This document shows, piece by piece, positions 43,202-53,720 of a DNA stretch of 64,000 bases. The stretch spans positions 94,900,301 to 94,964,300 of the forward strand of contig JAYESD010000005.1 of assembly GCA_036927565.1 (NCBI GenBank), given 5' to 3'. The position numbers and the translations under genes were made by a program. The stretch is from Tuctoria greenei. Lineage: Eukaryota; Streptophyta; Magnoliopsida; Poales; Poaceae. How positions within the stretch are numbered: position 1 is the stretch's first letter; each line of letters begins with the position of its first letter. The notes beneath the pieces are model-generated. The model searched no databases, was not told where the DNA came from, and saw nothing but the letters and a program-made list of their open reading frames with translations.

Positions 43202-44470
43202 CTTAAGGGCTCCCGGAGAGCGGCCCTAGCACTGCAGGAGTTCAGGGGACCACTATTGTAGAGTGGGACCCAATTTTTGTGATGGAAAATCCTTTTGAGT
43301 CTGTGGAAATGGTCCCAGCAGGCCTAGAACCTATCCCTCTTGCGTTGTCCATAGATAATGCCTGCTCAAGTCTCCGACGGGTCCAGCTTTCCTTCGATCA
43401 TGAGAGCAAAGCCTTGGAGGAGGAACACAACACCTTGAGGCGTTGGGGCAACAAACTCCATTTTGAGACCAGGCTTTCCCAAACGAGGCTGGCTGACCAG
43501 AGGGAATGGATAAAAGGGGGAGAAAGCCCAGTTAGAGTACTGGGATAAGCTGATGGAGGAGAAGGAAGCCGCCATTCGGGCACTCGATGCTAACTTCAGG
43601 GAAATCCTGGAGCAAGCCAAGGAGAGACGTGACGCTGCTGACGAGCGTCACGAAATGCTCACTGAATTGAATGAAATTCTCCTAATGCGTCCAGCAGACC
43701 TGGAGGCGAGGGAGGAGAAACTCCTGGAGCAGCAGGAGGATGTGGTGAAGAGAGAGGCGGAGGTCACCCAGAAATTGGCTCTGGGTGAGCAAAATTTGGC
43801 GGATCGCAGCAAAAAGCTGGATCTATGGAAGAAGGAAGAAACGAAGAAGAACTGGAAGGTGGGGCAAGAGCTCTCGAAAAGAGAGTCGTACGTTGCCGCT
43901 AGGGAGGAGAGAGTCAAAGGCAGGGAAAAGGACCTAGCTGAAAGGCGGAACCACAACCACCTCCGGGAGACGGAGCTGGCCGACCAGGAGAAGCAAGTTG
44001 CTGAGAACATGCAGCAACATGCTAAGTTGGCCGAGCGCCTTGCCCGTGAAGGTTCGGAGCTTGCGGCTGCCCGGAGGTCACTGGAAGAGCTGCAGAGCTC
44101 AAAGGTAACTGAGTCCTTGATGGTATAGGACTTCCTGGGACATGCGGACAGGGCCCTTGTGCCTCTTGGTTTCAGTCCAGTACGCCTAGAGGACCCAGCG
44201 TAGGAGCTGGACCAGACGCTAGAAGCACTTGGCTCTGCTGGCAGCAAACTCGACGCGATGGGTAACGTCATCGCCGATCAGTTGGAGACGGAGGGTAAAT
44301 CCTTGGCCAAGAACGTTGCCGAGTATGTCTTGGCGTGTTACAAAAGCCGAGACCCCCAGTTCAATCTTGATTCGGTCTTTGAAGGAATCATCGCCGAGGA
44401 AGTGGATGCCAGCAGAGCTAGTGTCCAAGATGCTGCTGAGAAGGTTACTTCATTTTTCCACAGGACTTAG

Positions 44471-45570
44471 ATCCTCCAGTAGCTAGGACTTTCTCCTTTT
44501 GTCCTCTGTAATCCCAATTTTGTAATCCAGTACTTTTGATTAATGAAATCCTCCTTTTTGCCTTGAATTTAACTTTGTCTTCAATATACTGTGCCGTATC
44601 TTGTTGGCCCCCTGGTACATGTGTACAATTGGAATGTGTACATGTACCAAAGGTTGTGACAATATGTTCAAGACTTGAATGCTTCGCACTTGTAAATTTT
44701 AGGTACGAAGTCTTTATCTTTGATACGTCGATTGTTGGCCCCTGGGATAGTCAGAGGTTCGTAGCTCCGGTAGTGGCCGATGCCAACACACGAGTCATCG
44801 ATGATAGACCTCCGAGGCTTGCCAGAGCTTAGCAACTCCAGCGTCGTCTATCATTGCTATGAATTTTTGCTTTTCCTGCACATTAAAGGCAAGAGCGAAA
44901 GTAAAATTCGTCCTCTTGTCTATAAATTGGTTGTGACTTATTGTTCTTATCTGGACTTTAGGTCCGAAGAAACTCAACATGATAACGAGCATTTTGATAT
45001 AATCTTCCAAGATCTGCATGCATTTTTAGTACTCACCCTACTGAGGCCTGTCGGGTTGTAGGTAGAGCGGCGTATTTAGGGTGCAGGACCAGGCTAAGCC
45101 AATAGCACACTCCGGACCTATGTTGGCTTAGCGTTCAGGCAAGTAGACTATGTAGCAATGTTAAGATCCAAAAAGACTATCAATAAGGCTTGTAATACAT
45201 GTGAATTACTTGGAACAAAGCTCAAAAAGATTTGCACAACTTTATTATAGACAGGCGGGGTGGAAATAATTTGATATATTGAGCCTTGCACAAAAGGTAA
45301 ATGCACGTAGAGTCTGTTTTCACACAACAATGCCTTTCATTATAGGTCCAGATTACAGGGGAGACAAGGACACACTTAGGGTGCTGGACCATGCTAAATG
45401 TGCTATACATCTTGTACTAACCCAGAGTAAGTAGTTAACACTTTTAGTGCTGTGACTGTCTCAAGTGTTACTTGAACTTCCCGGACCCTCCCGGAGGGGT
45501 CTAGATGTTCTCCCGGAGGACTTGCCCGTCTATTTATAATGACTCTACAACATGCATTATGTGTAATTAC
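44471..45570. other. Non-coding spacer of the Tat element between antisense ORF and integrase
   Basis: No credible gene. A palindrome GGACCCTCCCGGAGGGGTC lies at 45483-45501; it is the same motif that is repeated at 47787-47932 inside pol. Confidence 0.55.
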
Positions 45571-45813
45571 AGACTCACCTTCGTGATTCTAAGCATAAAA
45601 CTTACGGAGGTGCTCGATGTTCTAAGGATTGGGAAGTGGGGTCCCATCCTTTGTTACCAAGCGAACGCATCCTGGTCGGGATAATTTAATTACTCGGAAG
45701 GGACCTTCCCATCTGGGGGAAAGTTTGTTCATTCCTTCATGGCTTAGTATCTTCTGAAGCACCAGGTCTCCTTCTTCAAGCTGTCGGTCACGCACATGCC
45801 TTTGATGATAGCG

Positions 45814-46920
45814 CTAGAGCGCTTGGCAATAACGTGCGTTCCGAATAGCTGCTTGGCCCCTTCCGTCGTCGACGAGGTCAAGGTCTTCACGTCGGAGCTG
45901 CGTGGCTTCGTCGAAGGTTCGGACCCGTAGGGACCCCAAGGTAATCTCCGGAGGAAGGACTGCTTCAACTTCGTACACCAGGAAGAATGGAGTTTCCCCG
46001 GTTGTCCGGTTTGGAGTTGTCCTGTTCGTCCATAATGTGGATGGAAGCTCCTCAATCCAATTATCTCTGTGCTTTTTCAAGCGCTCATATGTGCGCGTCT
46101 TGAGTCCTTTTAAGATTTCTGTATTTGTTCTCTCAGCTTGGCCATTGCTTGGTGGATGAGCTACTGAGGCGTAGCTAAGTTGAATGCCGAGGTCTCCGCA
46201 ATATTCTTGGAATGCAACACTTGTAAATTGAGTTCCGTTGTCAGTTATGACTTTGTTTGGAACTCCAAATCTGCAGATAATGGACTTCAAGAACTTGATT
46301 GATGATTGTTTGTTGATTGTTACAACTAGAGTTGCTTCCGACCACTTGGTGAACTTGTCGATGGTGACATACAGGAACCTGTAACCACTGATGGCTTTTG
46401 AGAAAGGTCCCAAAATGTTCATACCCCACACAGTGAATGACCATGTAGGAGGTATCGTTTGTAGCGATTGAGCTGGTGTGTGAATCTGTTTGGCGTGGAA
46501 CTGACATGCTTCACATTTTGTCACTAGCTCAACCGCATCCTGAAGTGCTGTAGGCTAGTAAAAGCCATGCCGGAAGGCTTTACCGACCAGCGTGCGAGAA
46601 GAAGCATGGTTCCCGCACTCGCCTCCATGGATTTCCGCGAGGAGATCGCAGCCATCTTCCCTTGCAATGCACCGCATTAGGATGCCATTGGCACCGCGTC
46701 GCTAGAGATCCCCTTCTACCAACGTGTATCTTTTAGCCAATCTGACTATCCAGTCAACAGATACACTGTCTTCAGGAAGGATGTTGCCTTTCAAGTAGCT
46801 CCGGATCTCCGATATCCATGCATCAGATCTAACTTGAGCTTCTGAGTCTTGCGTGCTAGGTTGCTCGAAGCTTCCGACATCACCTACGACCCTTGGTGGA
46901 CGCCATGGTAGCAGGGACAC
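45814..46920 (-). pseudogene. Tat integrase
   Basis: On the minus strand, the zinc-binding domain is recognisable by H-x-GG-x-CGNH and CEACQFHAK (46500-46660), although a stop lies between it and the core. In the core, the first catalytic Asp should lie in WG-x-D-x-x-GPF but reads WGMNILGPF, an Asp to Asn change. The second, ITDNGTQF, and the Glu in NGQAERTN are intact. Loss of the first acidic residue should abolish strand transfer. A basic C-terminal region reaches 45814. The N-terminal coding at 46702-46920 is the connection from RNase H. Confidence 0.82.
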
Positions 46921-47124
46921 CGGGACCGCCAGCTTCGAGGTGCTGATCTCGCCCCCTTCGCTCAGTTCGGCAGACTAAGCTGTTGGTTTTGACAACCTCC
47001 GAACGAAGATTCCGTCAGGAGCCGGAGCTCCGGTTGAGGCTTTCATAGAGAGTTCGTCAGCTTCAGAGTTATGAAGACGCTGGACATGATGGAGATCCAA
47101 GACTTCGAAGTCCTTCTGAAGCCT

Positions 47125-47769
47125 CTAGACTTCAAGGAGATAAGTAGCTAATTGAGAATTGTTGTAGGAACATTCACCTTTCACTTGTTTGATGATGAGT
47201 TGTGAATCTCCCTTTACCAACAACTGTTTGACACCATAAGATAGTGCCACCTTGAGTCCATAGATGAGGGCTTCAGACTCTGCCATATTGTTGGCTGCCT
47301 TGAAATCAAGGTGTACCATGTACTTTACCTTCTCCCCAATAGTAGTTAGGAGAAGGATTCCAGCTCTGGCCCCCTGCTTCTGCACAGAGCCATCGAAGTA
47401 GAGAGTCCAGTGAGGCTCGGTGAATACCAGAACTTTGAGCTCTGGTTTCTGCTCACTTTGGCCCCCAGGGTTTGATGGAGAGGGGGTCCATTCCGCCACA
47501 AAGTCAGCCAAGGCTTGACTTTTAATTGCTTGTCTTGTCACAAATTCTAGATCGAATTCGGCCAGTTCCGCTGCCCACATTGCAATGTTCCCAGTAGAGT
47601 TAGTGTTATGCAAAATTGCACGTAGTGGAAAAGAAGTTACCACTGATATTTTGTGGGCTTGGAAGTAGTGACGAAGCTTCCTTGAGGCAATAAGAACTGC
47701 GTAAAGCAACTTATGAACCTCAATGTATCTTGTCTTAGAGTCATGGAGTACTTCGCTGATGAAGTACAC
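47125..47769 (-). pseudogene. Tat RNase H plus second (plant-type) RNase H-like domain
   Basis: The first part, VYFISEVLHDSKTRY to KLRHYFQAHKISVVTSFPL, is the end of the polymerase-linked RNase H region. It is followed after ALADFVAEWTPS by WTLYFDGSVQKQGARAG (Asp), NNMAESEALIYGL (Glu) and LLVKGDSQLIIKQVKGE (Asp), the D-E-D pattern of the extra RNase H of the Tat lineage. The frame is open over 214 codons. It is joined upstream, across a TGA at 47783-47785, to the repeat-bearing linker. Confidence 0.82.
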
Positions 47770-47786
47770 AATGCATTGGATGGTTC

Positions 47787-47960
47787 AGACCCTTTCAGAA
47801 GGACCCGGAGCTTCCTCTCCATCGACCCGGACCCTGCTGGAGGGTCCCAGACCTTCAGGTTGTGCTTCTTGGACCCTCCTGGAGGGGTCCAAAACTCCTT
47901 CTTGTTCAACCTGGATCTCACTAGGAGGATCCAGATTATCTTGGTTAGCCAGGTGAACCT
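47787..47960 (-). repeat. 42-bp palindromic tandem repeat in pol between reverse transcriptase and RNase H
   Basis: Units at 47787, 47829, 47871 and 47913 each contain a palindrome of the form GGACCCTCCTGGAGGGGTCC (perfect to partial). On the minus strand the array encodes 14-residue acidic repeats beginning LDPPSEIQ, LDPSRRVQ, LGPSSRVR and PGPSERV, in frame with the following RNase H. The same palindrome occurs singly near 48050 and at 45483. Confidence 0.82.
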
Positions 47961-48029
47961 CTTCAGACGAAAGAGGTTGATCTCCTAGCACTTCGTTTTG
48001 AGGTTCCGTGTCTGGGAGCTGAGACCCAG

Positions 48030-49060
48030 TCACGTCTTCAGGTGATTCCGGACCCTCCCGGACGTTTGAATCGGATGTGGCTCTGATCTCTCTGCAACCA
48101 GGACCATGCTGACAACTTCGGTGGTTGCCAAAATGTAAAGCAGTAAAGGCTCACCAGGATTAGGAGCTACCAATATTGGTAGTGTGGTGAGGAGCTGTTT
48201 CAACTCTTGAAACGCCTTTTCTGCTTCTTCAAACCAATGAAAAGGTCCAAACTTCATCAAGAGTTTGAAGAAGTGTAGTGCCCGTTCTGCCAATCTTGAT
48301 ATAAACCGGCTAAGCACAACTAGACATCCAGTCAGCTTCTGGACATCTTTAATGCGGGCTGGTGGCCGCATTTCTTCTATAGCATTGATCTTTGCCGGAT
48401 TTGCTTCAATTCCTCGGTGAGTCACCAAGAACCCCAGAAGCTTCCCGGAGCTAACCCCAAAGACACACTTGTCTGGGTTCATCTTGCTGTGCATGGTGCA
48501 CAGCTTGTCGAAGATGGCTTGTAAGTTGTCAAGGAGTGACTCCTTGTTTTTGATCTTCATGACGATGTCATCAACATACACCTCCACCAAGTATCTAATT
48601 AGCTCTCCAAATGTTTTGTACATAGCTCGCACAAATGTTGAAGCAGCATTTTTAAGACCGAATGACATGGTAGTATAACAATACAATCCATCTACTGTTA
48701 TGAAGGCAGTATGCTCTTCATCTTCCTTAGATATTTGGATTTGATGATATCCAGAATATGCATCTAAGAAACACATTAGCTTACACCCGGAGGTGGAGTC
48801 CACTATCTGATCTATTCTAGGTAGTGGAAATGGATCCTTTGGACATGCCTTATTTAAAGTGGCGTAGCCAGTACACATCCGAAGCTTCCCACCGGTCTTG
48901 GGTACAACAACTGGGTTTGCCAGCCATTTTGGAAGGAAATCTTCTCAGATGAATCCAGCTTCAAGCAACTTCTTGATTTCCTGTCGGATGAAGTTTTGTC
49001 GCTCGATTGATTGCTTCCGGGGCTTCTGGTGTACAGGACGTGCATCTGGGTAAATCTTCA
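48030..49060 (-). pseudogene. Tat reverse transcriptase
   Basis: From the N-terminus, KWLANPVVVPK-like sequence is followed by MCTGYATLNKACPKDPFPLPRID (the usual Asp of RxCxDYxxLN is Gly here), FLDAYSGYHQI (motif A, Asp kept), FGLKNAASTF (motif B) and VYVDDIVM (YVDD catalytic pair intact). A TGA breaks the region upstream near 48946. The frame changes at the 3' end, about 48035, before the linker. It would copy element RNA into DNA; this copy cannot be read through. Confidence 0.85.
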
Positions 49061-49128
49061 GATTGTTCTCAATCACCTCCCTAGGGATCCTAGGCATTTG
49101 TGACAGTTTCTAGGCAAACACGTCGACA

Positions 49129-51177
49129 TTAGCCCGGAGGAAAGTGATGAGCGTGAGTTCCTATTTGTTGTTCAGACCCCCCCTGATATACGGGTAGTCT
49201 GAGCAGCATCGGAACCAATTTGGACGACTCAGTGCCGCCTCTTGGTTGCACATGAGGTGCGGATGTAGAGCCTTTGTGTCCAATGCTTGGAGGATTCGGA
49301 GCTGGCTTCTTACCAGATGCTTCCTCTTGTGCTGTGGTAAGCGCATAGAGTTCTTCCAATGCAGTAACTCCTACAGTACGATCTCCGCGGATCCGGAGAA
49401 CGCCCGTGGGTGTTGGCATCTTCAACACCAAGTAACCATAATGGGCAACAGCCATAAACTTGTATAAAGATGGTCCACCTAAAATGGCATTGAAAGGCAC
49501 ACTGATCTGCGCGACGTGGAAAACCAGTTTCTCGGTTCTGTAGTTCTCCCGGGTCCCGAAGGTTACTGGGAGTGTGATCGAATCGAGAGGAGTAATGGTT
49601 CCCGGACCTATTCCGGAGAAAGGTCAGGATGGGTGAAGGTCCGAAGGCCGAAGCTGAAGCTTAACAAAAGCTTCAAAGCTTATGAGGTTTAGCCCGAAAC
49701 CTCCATCCACCATTACATGGTGGATTTGGATATTGTTAATGGTGGGTGACACCATCAATGGGAGTTGGCCAACCCCGATCATATTTCGAGGGCAGTCCGA
49801 AGCATAAAACATGATGGGTGTATCCATCCACTTCCGATGTGGTTCCGCCTTAGCAGCGGGAGCTGCCACGGCCATGTCCTGCCGCATTGTCTCGAGGATG
49901 CGACGAGATGTGATGTCCCAAGAACCACCGTAGATGGTGTTCAAGGTCTTCCGACGTTCGTTGTCAGAGACATTGGAGTCGTCGTCGACAGTGTTGTAAA
50001 CAGCTTTCAAGACCTTTTTGGGGTCCTGGAAACCTAGCTCCTCTTCAGCCGGAGCTTCGTCAACCTTTTGTTTTCCTTCCCTTTGACGGAAAGGAGCTTC
50101 TTCCCGTCGCTTGTTATAGCGTTCGACAAGGTTCTGGACCTCCTAACACTCTTCTGAGTTGTGTCGGTTCGTCTTGTGAATCGCACAACATGCTTTGGAA
50201 TTGTTGGCGTCTTCTGATGAAGGTCGAGGTCGCTTCTCGGGGCGTAGCCCTCAGCTTCCAGGAGCTGCAACAGCAGTAGCTGCAGCGCCGACTGACGACT
50301 TCTTTTTGCCGTTGGGCTTCTTTTTCTTCTTGCCACTACTGGAGGTAGCGGCTTCATTTTTGGAGGACTTCTGGTTGGCCTCTGGAGCTGGCTTGGAGTG
50401 CATTTCACGGCCCTCCGCAGTTCTAACACATCTGTCTGCTAGGCTGAAGAGTTCTGTGACGCTGATAACTTCTTTAATAGCCAGCTTCTCTAGCATCTTC
50501 TTATCTCGAACACCCTGTCTGAATACAATGATAACGGAGGAGCTCGAGATTGAAGGAATGGTATTTCGTACCTGAGAGAATTGCTGAATGAAGGATCATA
50601 GCGATTCCCCAGATGTTTGCTTTACAGCAAACAGGTCCAATTCAGTGTCGGGCCGGGTGTAGGAGCTCCCGATGTTGGCAGTGAATTGTTGGCACAGCTC
50701 CGCCCAACTATTAATGGAGTCGGGCGGGAGACTCATGAACCAGGACCTTGCAGTCCCAGTTAAAGCCAGCGGGAAGTAATTGGCCATTACAACCTCATCA
50801 CCCCTTGCTGCCAGTATGGCAGTGGAGTAGATTTGAAGGAATTCGGCGGGGTTGACAGTCTTGTCGAATTTTTCTGTTAGGTGAGGCCGGAACTTTTGTG
50901 GCCATCTGACCATGCGTAAGTGCATGGCCAGGGCAGAACAGCCTCCTCCTACTCCTTGAGGAGCAGGGTTGTCCCAAGCCTCTCGTCTCTCATGAGCACG
51001 CTCGATGTGAACACAGCCATCTTGCTGCCAGTAACGGCGATCCAGTTCCGACTGTAGGTCATGAGTCAGAATCCTTGTAATTGTATGGGTGTGTCGTGCC
51101 CCGGGAGGCAACGAAGTCACCTGCTGAGATGCAGCACGTCTCTTCTGTTGTGAGACTTGCGGACCAAGTCGGCCCTA
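49129..51177 (-). pseudogene. gag: Tat gag and protease
   Basis: All coding pieces lie in one frame with in-frame stops at about 50596, 50251, 50157 and 49624. The gag core (FDKTVNPAEFLQIYSTAI, ARSWFMSLPPDSINSWAEL, FIQQFSQVRNTI) precedes a Lys-rich segment and a CAIHKTNRHNSEEC knuckle (CX2HX4HX4C, the Tat form). Protease follows: VDGGFGLNL replaces the usual DGG(S)xLN active site, so it is probably dead, and then ILGGPSLYKFMAV. The first Met is uncertain because the frame is open upstream of 51120 without an ATG in sight. Confidence 0.8.
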
Positions 51178-51230
51178 GAACCAGTGAGACCTCCTCTACC
51201 ATGATCATCCACTGTTAGATTTTAGAAAGC

Positions 51231-51439
51231 TCCAGATTTAATACCAAATTCTTGAGAAGGATTTTACTTGTTGGAATTTTAGAGACAACAAGCTTCCTTG
51301 AACATCTCAAATTCTTGGGTCCAGTTCTTCTTCATAGAACCTAGTATCCACTGTAAAAATCCAAAAGCCAACTAAAATAATTTTCTTACCTATCAGTGTT
51401 TATAATATCTTTTATATAGTTTCATATTTTGCACATCAT
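51231..51439. other. Junction between the Tat element and family-X copy 2
   Basis: AT-rich sequence without a gene. It could be the remaining Tat leader or the adjoining family-X LTR; I cannot decide. No LTR end, primer site or target duplication is recognised. Confidence 0.4.
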
Positions 51440-52854
51440 ATAGTGACCGAGATCGAGGAGGAGCCGGAGGCCTTGGACATCATCCTCTCAGGAGCTAACT
51501 TTGATACTGACTCGCAGCCAGGCAAGCTCCAGTTTGCATTTAAGCTCTATTTCAAAGTTTCTATTTGTATAACTTATGTCTAGGATGAGTTTTGTACATT
51601 AGGGCTAACGTGCTTGTTACTCCACTTGCATGACCCACAAATCCCAGGGAGTATTGTGTAGGTCTACAGCTTGACGAGTAGAAAATGTCATGCTAATGTT
51701 TTGAGGAATCCGGTAGAAGTCGAGTAGTTGGAATCTAATCGTGAGATAGAATTTATCACACGGGATGGATTTGATCAAAGAATGGTTTATGAATATGAAT
51801 TTGAGACGGAGCAGCAGATAGGATGCAGCGAGATGTGGTCTCACGTGCATAGCCCTTCTTGTGTCGTTTGAGGACCAATCCGTGTACAGCCCTGCTGGAC
51901 AAGTTTAAAATTTACCGGATGCATACTGGGCATATGGATCTCAGGAAACCGATGTAACATGATAACATGGGTGTCGAGGAAAAGCCCGCTGTTGATAGGG
52001 GTGGGTTGAGGGTACCAAGGTGTAAATCTGCTGGCAGGCACAGACACACTCCATGCGGGGACCTTATGCCTGCGATGGTGGGACCAGTTCGACGTTTGAG
52101 TTTCTTTAAAAGGTTGTTACGTATGACGTCATGAGGAGCATTGCCTGTTTCCCACGCACGGGTGTACGTGACGTGTTATCCGGGTGTCTACTGATTGCAA
52201 TCACCGTCCCTCGCTGTTATTTGAGTACTGCTTGTTCACTGCGCTGTGACATAGTAAATATTGAAGAAGCCAGAAGAATACAATGTATTGAATTATAATT
52301 GTTTTGCAACCATGCCGGCTGTAGTATATTGCTCACTCAAGTTACATACTGAACATTTAAATTGCTGCTAATAACTTGGAAGCAAGGATCCACTTGTAGG
52401 CGAGTCGTTTATGCAATATCACTGCATATGTTTATATGTATCCCTGCATGTAGAGTTCCATGCTTAGGTGAGACAGTTAAGTCTTGCTGAGCCTTCTGCT
52501 CATGGTTGCTATATTAAGTTGTTTGCAGGTGAGACGTATGAGGAAGGGCCCAAAGATGAGGCGATTCCCCCGTTGGGGTATACCGCCGAGTGGGAGCTCT
52601 GCACGCCATCATAAATTGTTGTGTGTTGCTAGTGTGGAGCATCCCCGGGCTGGACGGCTGCACTTTTGCATAGCTAGGCTGAGAGTTTAGCTATGAGTAT
52701 TACTTCCTCTATACATTAAGTATTGTAAAAAACTTTCTCTGTTTCTATAAATAAAACTTTGTATTTTTGTATTCTTTTCGTGTGTGTTGTTGGGTGCCGC
52801 ATTGCATGGCACCACCCTGTGTGATTCCTGGAATGTGTGGATCCGATCCCCACA
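51440..52854 (+). mobile_element. LTR of family X, copy 2 (5'-truncated)
   Basis: It is collinear with 56740-58210: GTTTGCATTTAAGC, TCTAGGATGA, CATGACCC, TAGAAGTCGAGTAGTTGGAA, GATCCACTTGTAGGCGAG, GGTGCCGCAT, and the LTR end GATCCCCACA. The 5' half of the LTR is missing. A degenerate continuation of the internal leader follows the end (TGACGGTAACACGC, compared with TGAGAATAGCACGC at 58231). Confidence 0.72.
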
Positions 52855-53720
52855 TGACACCAACTCCACAGGCAAGCTTGACGGTAACACGCACGCCTAG
52901 AACTCCATAAAGACAACCAGATACTCCACATTGTCACGTGCGACTAAATTTGTTAGGGGTGTTGACAACTGTTATATAACAATTTCACCCACCAATAAAA
53001 CTCAATTATGTGAAGGAAATATTATTTCTCACACAAATCACCTTTCTATTTAACCTATTTCCACTTGTACTTGGAGAAATTGGTGCATGCAAGTATTTTA
53101 TAAATAATTGAAGTGAAACAAGGGGATGGACCCTATAAAATATCATCCCAGCCAATCAAGCGCCGACATGTGGCACCACATGGATCAAATGGCCCACAAA
53201 CAGAAGTATCTGAGGCCATCCAGCGGTGTAGTACCCATATCAAGGGATGGGACCTACCTGACAGTGACTTGGAGAAAGCACACATGAAACGGTGCAAAGA
53301 CCAGGTCGGCTTACCCCCCTAGTCGACCAACCTGGTCCTGATGCCAAACTCGGTCAGCTTCCATTTGTTGGCTCCTCCCGACTTGAAGAAGTTAGTGATG
53401 ACTGATTCACGCGCTTTTGGTTGCGGGAACCGACCCTTCTCCACCTATAAATAGGACCCCTCACTCCTCACTTCAACACACACCACTTGAACATCATTCT
53501 ATTGTATACGCTAGTTCTTATAGTCCTTAGCAGAGTTAGGCTATAGAGAGGAGAGCCTATAGCCCCAAGTCCAAGTTGGAAAAGATATGGCTCATGTATC
53601 TTTTCTTTGATTTGTGACTTTATACATAATTAAGATATTATCATTAGTCTTCTTTTATTATTATACTTGGATGAAGCATTTGTTGTTTGATTGTGGATTC
53701 CATGTTTGTGGTAGGAGTAG
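52855..53720. other. Orphan sequence with an LTR-like promoter
   Basis: A stretch from about 52976 (TGTTATATAACAATTTC) to 53600 holds TATAAATAGG at 53446-53455, followed by CTCACTTCAACACACACC. This looks like an LTR head, but no partner was found. At 53675-53710, TTGGATGAAGCATTTGTTG and TTTGATTGTGGA resemble the family-X LTR. So the family-X element at 53721 probably entered an older relative. No gene is credible here. Confidence 0.4.

Larger units (their letters stand above)
40383..44470 (+). pseudogene. Antisense ORF of the Tat element (PF04195-like 'gypsy-type transposon' protein)
   Basis: The gene runs opposite to gag-pol. The N-terminal region, 40383-40853 and 40829-41440 (frameshift between), resembles the plant 'putative gypsy type transposon' domain: GLPKCRL, YMVWCSDSF, GFIPPFSSFLLMLLDFYG, PLKKREKLAWALNSV. 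A 78-base intron is likely at 41757-41834 (GTAAGC to TTCTAG). Then comes a 10-residue Pro/Glu repeat (EPEVVEALAV-like, 41970-42500), a hAT-like insertion (42501-43201), and a long Glu/Lys/Arg coiled coil (43279-44128) ending at 44470. Stops and frameshifts are frequent. The function of these proteins is not established. Confidence 0.72.
39017..51230 (-). mobile_element. Ty3/gypsy element of the Tat lineage (Retand/Grande-like), 5' LTR missing
   Basis: Reading leftward the order is gag, protease, reverse transcriptase, RNase H, a second RNase H-like domain, integrase, then a long gene on the opposite strand, and the 3' LTR. A second RNase H and a 3' antisense ORF are recognised traits of Tat elements such as Grande. 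All genes are broken. No LTR is found at the right side; the similarity ends near 51180-51230 and family-X sequence starts by 51440, so the 5' LTR was deleted or overwritten. A hAT-like element has entered the antisense ORF. Confidence 0.88.

Noticed and set aside
48030..49060. Endogenous pararetrovirus as the source of the reverse transcriptase
   Set aside because: Linked integrase, second RNase H, gag knuckle of Tat type and an LTR with polypurine tract identify a Ty3/gypsy element.
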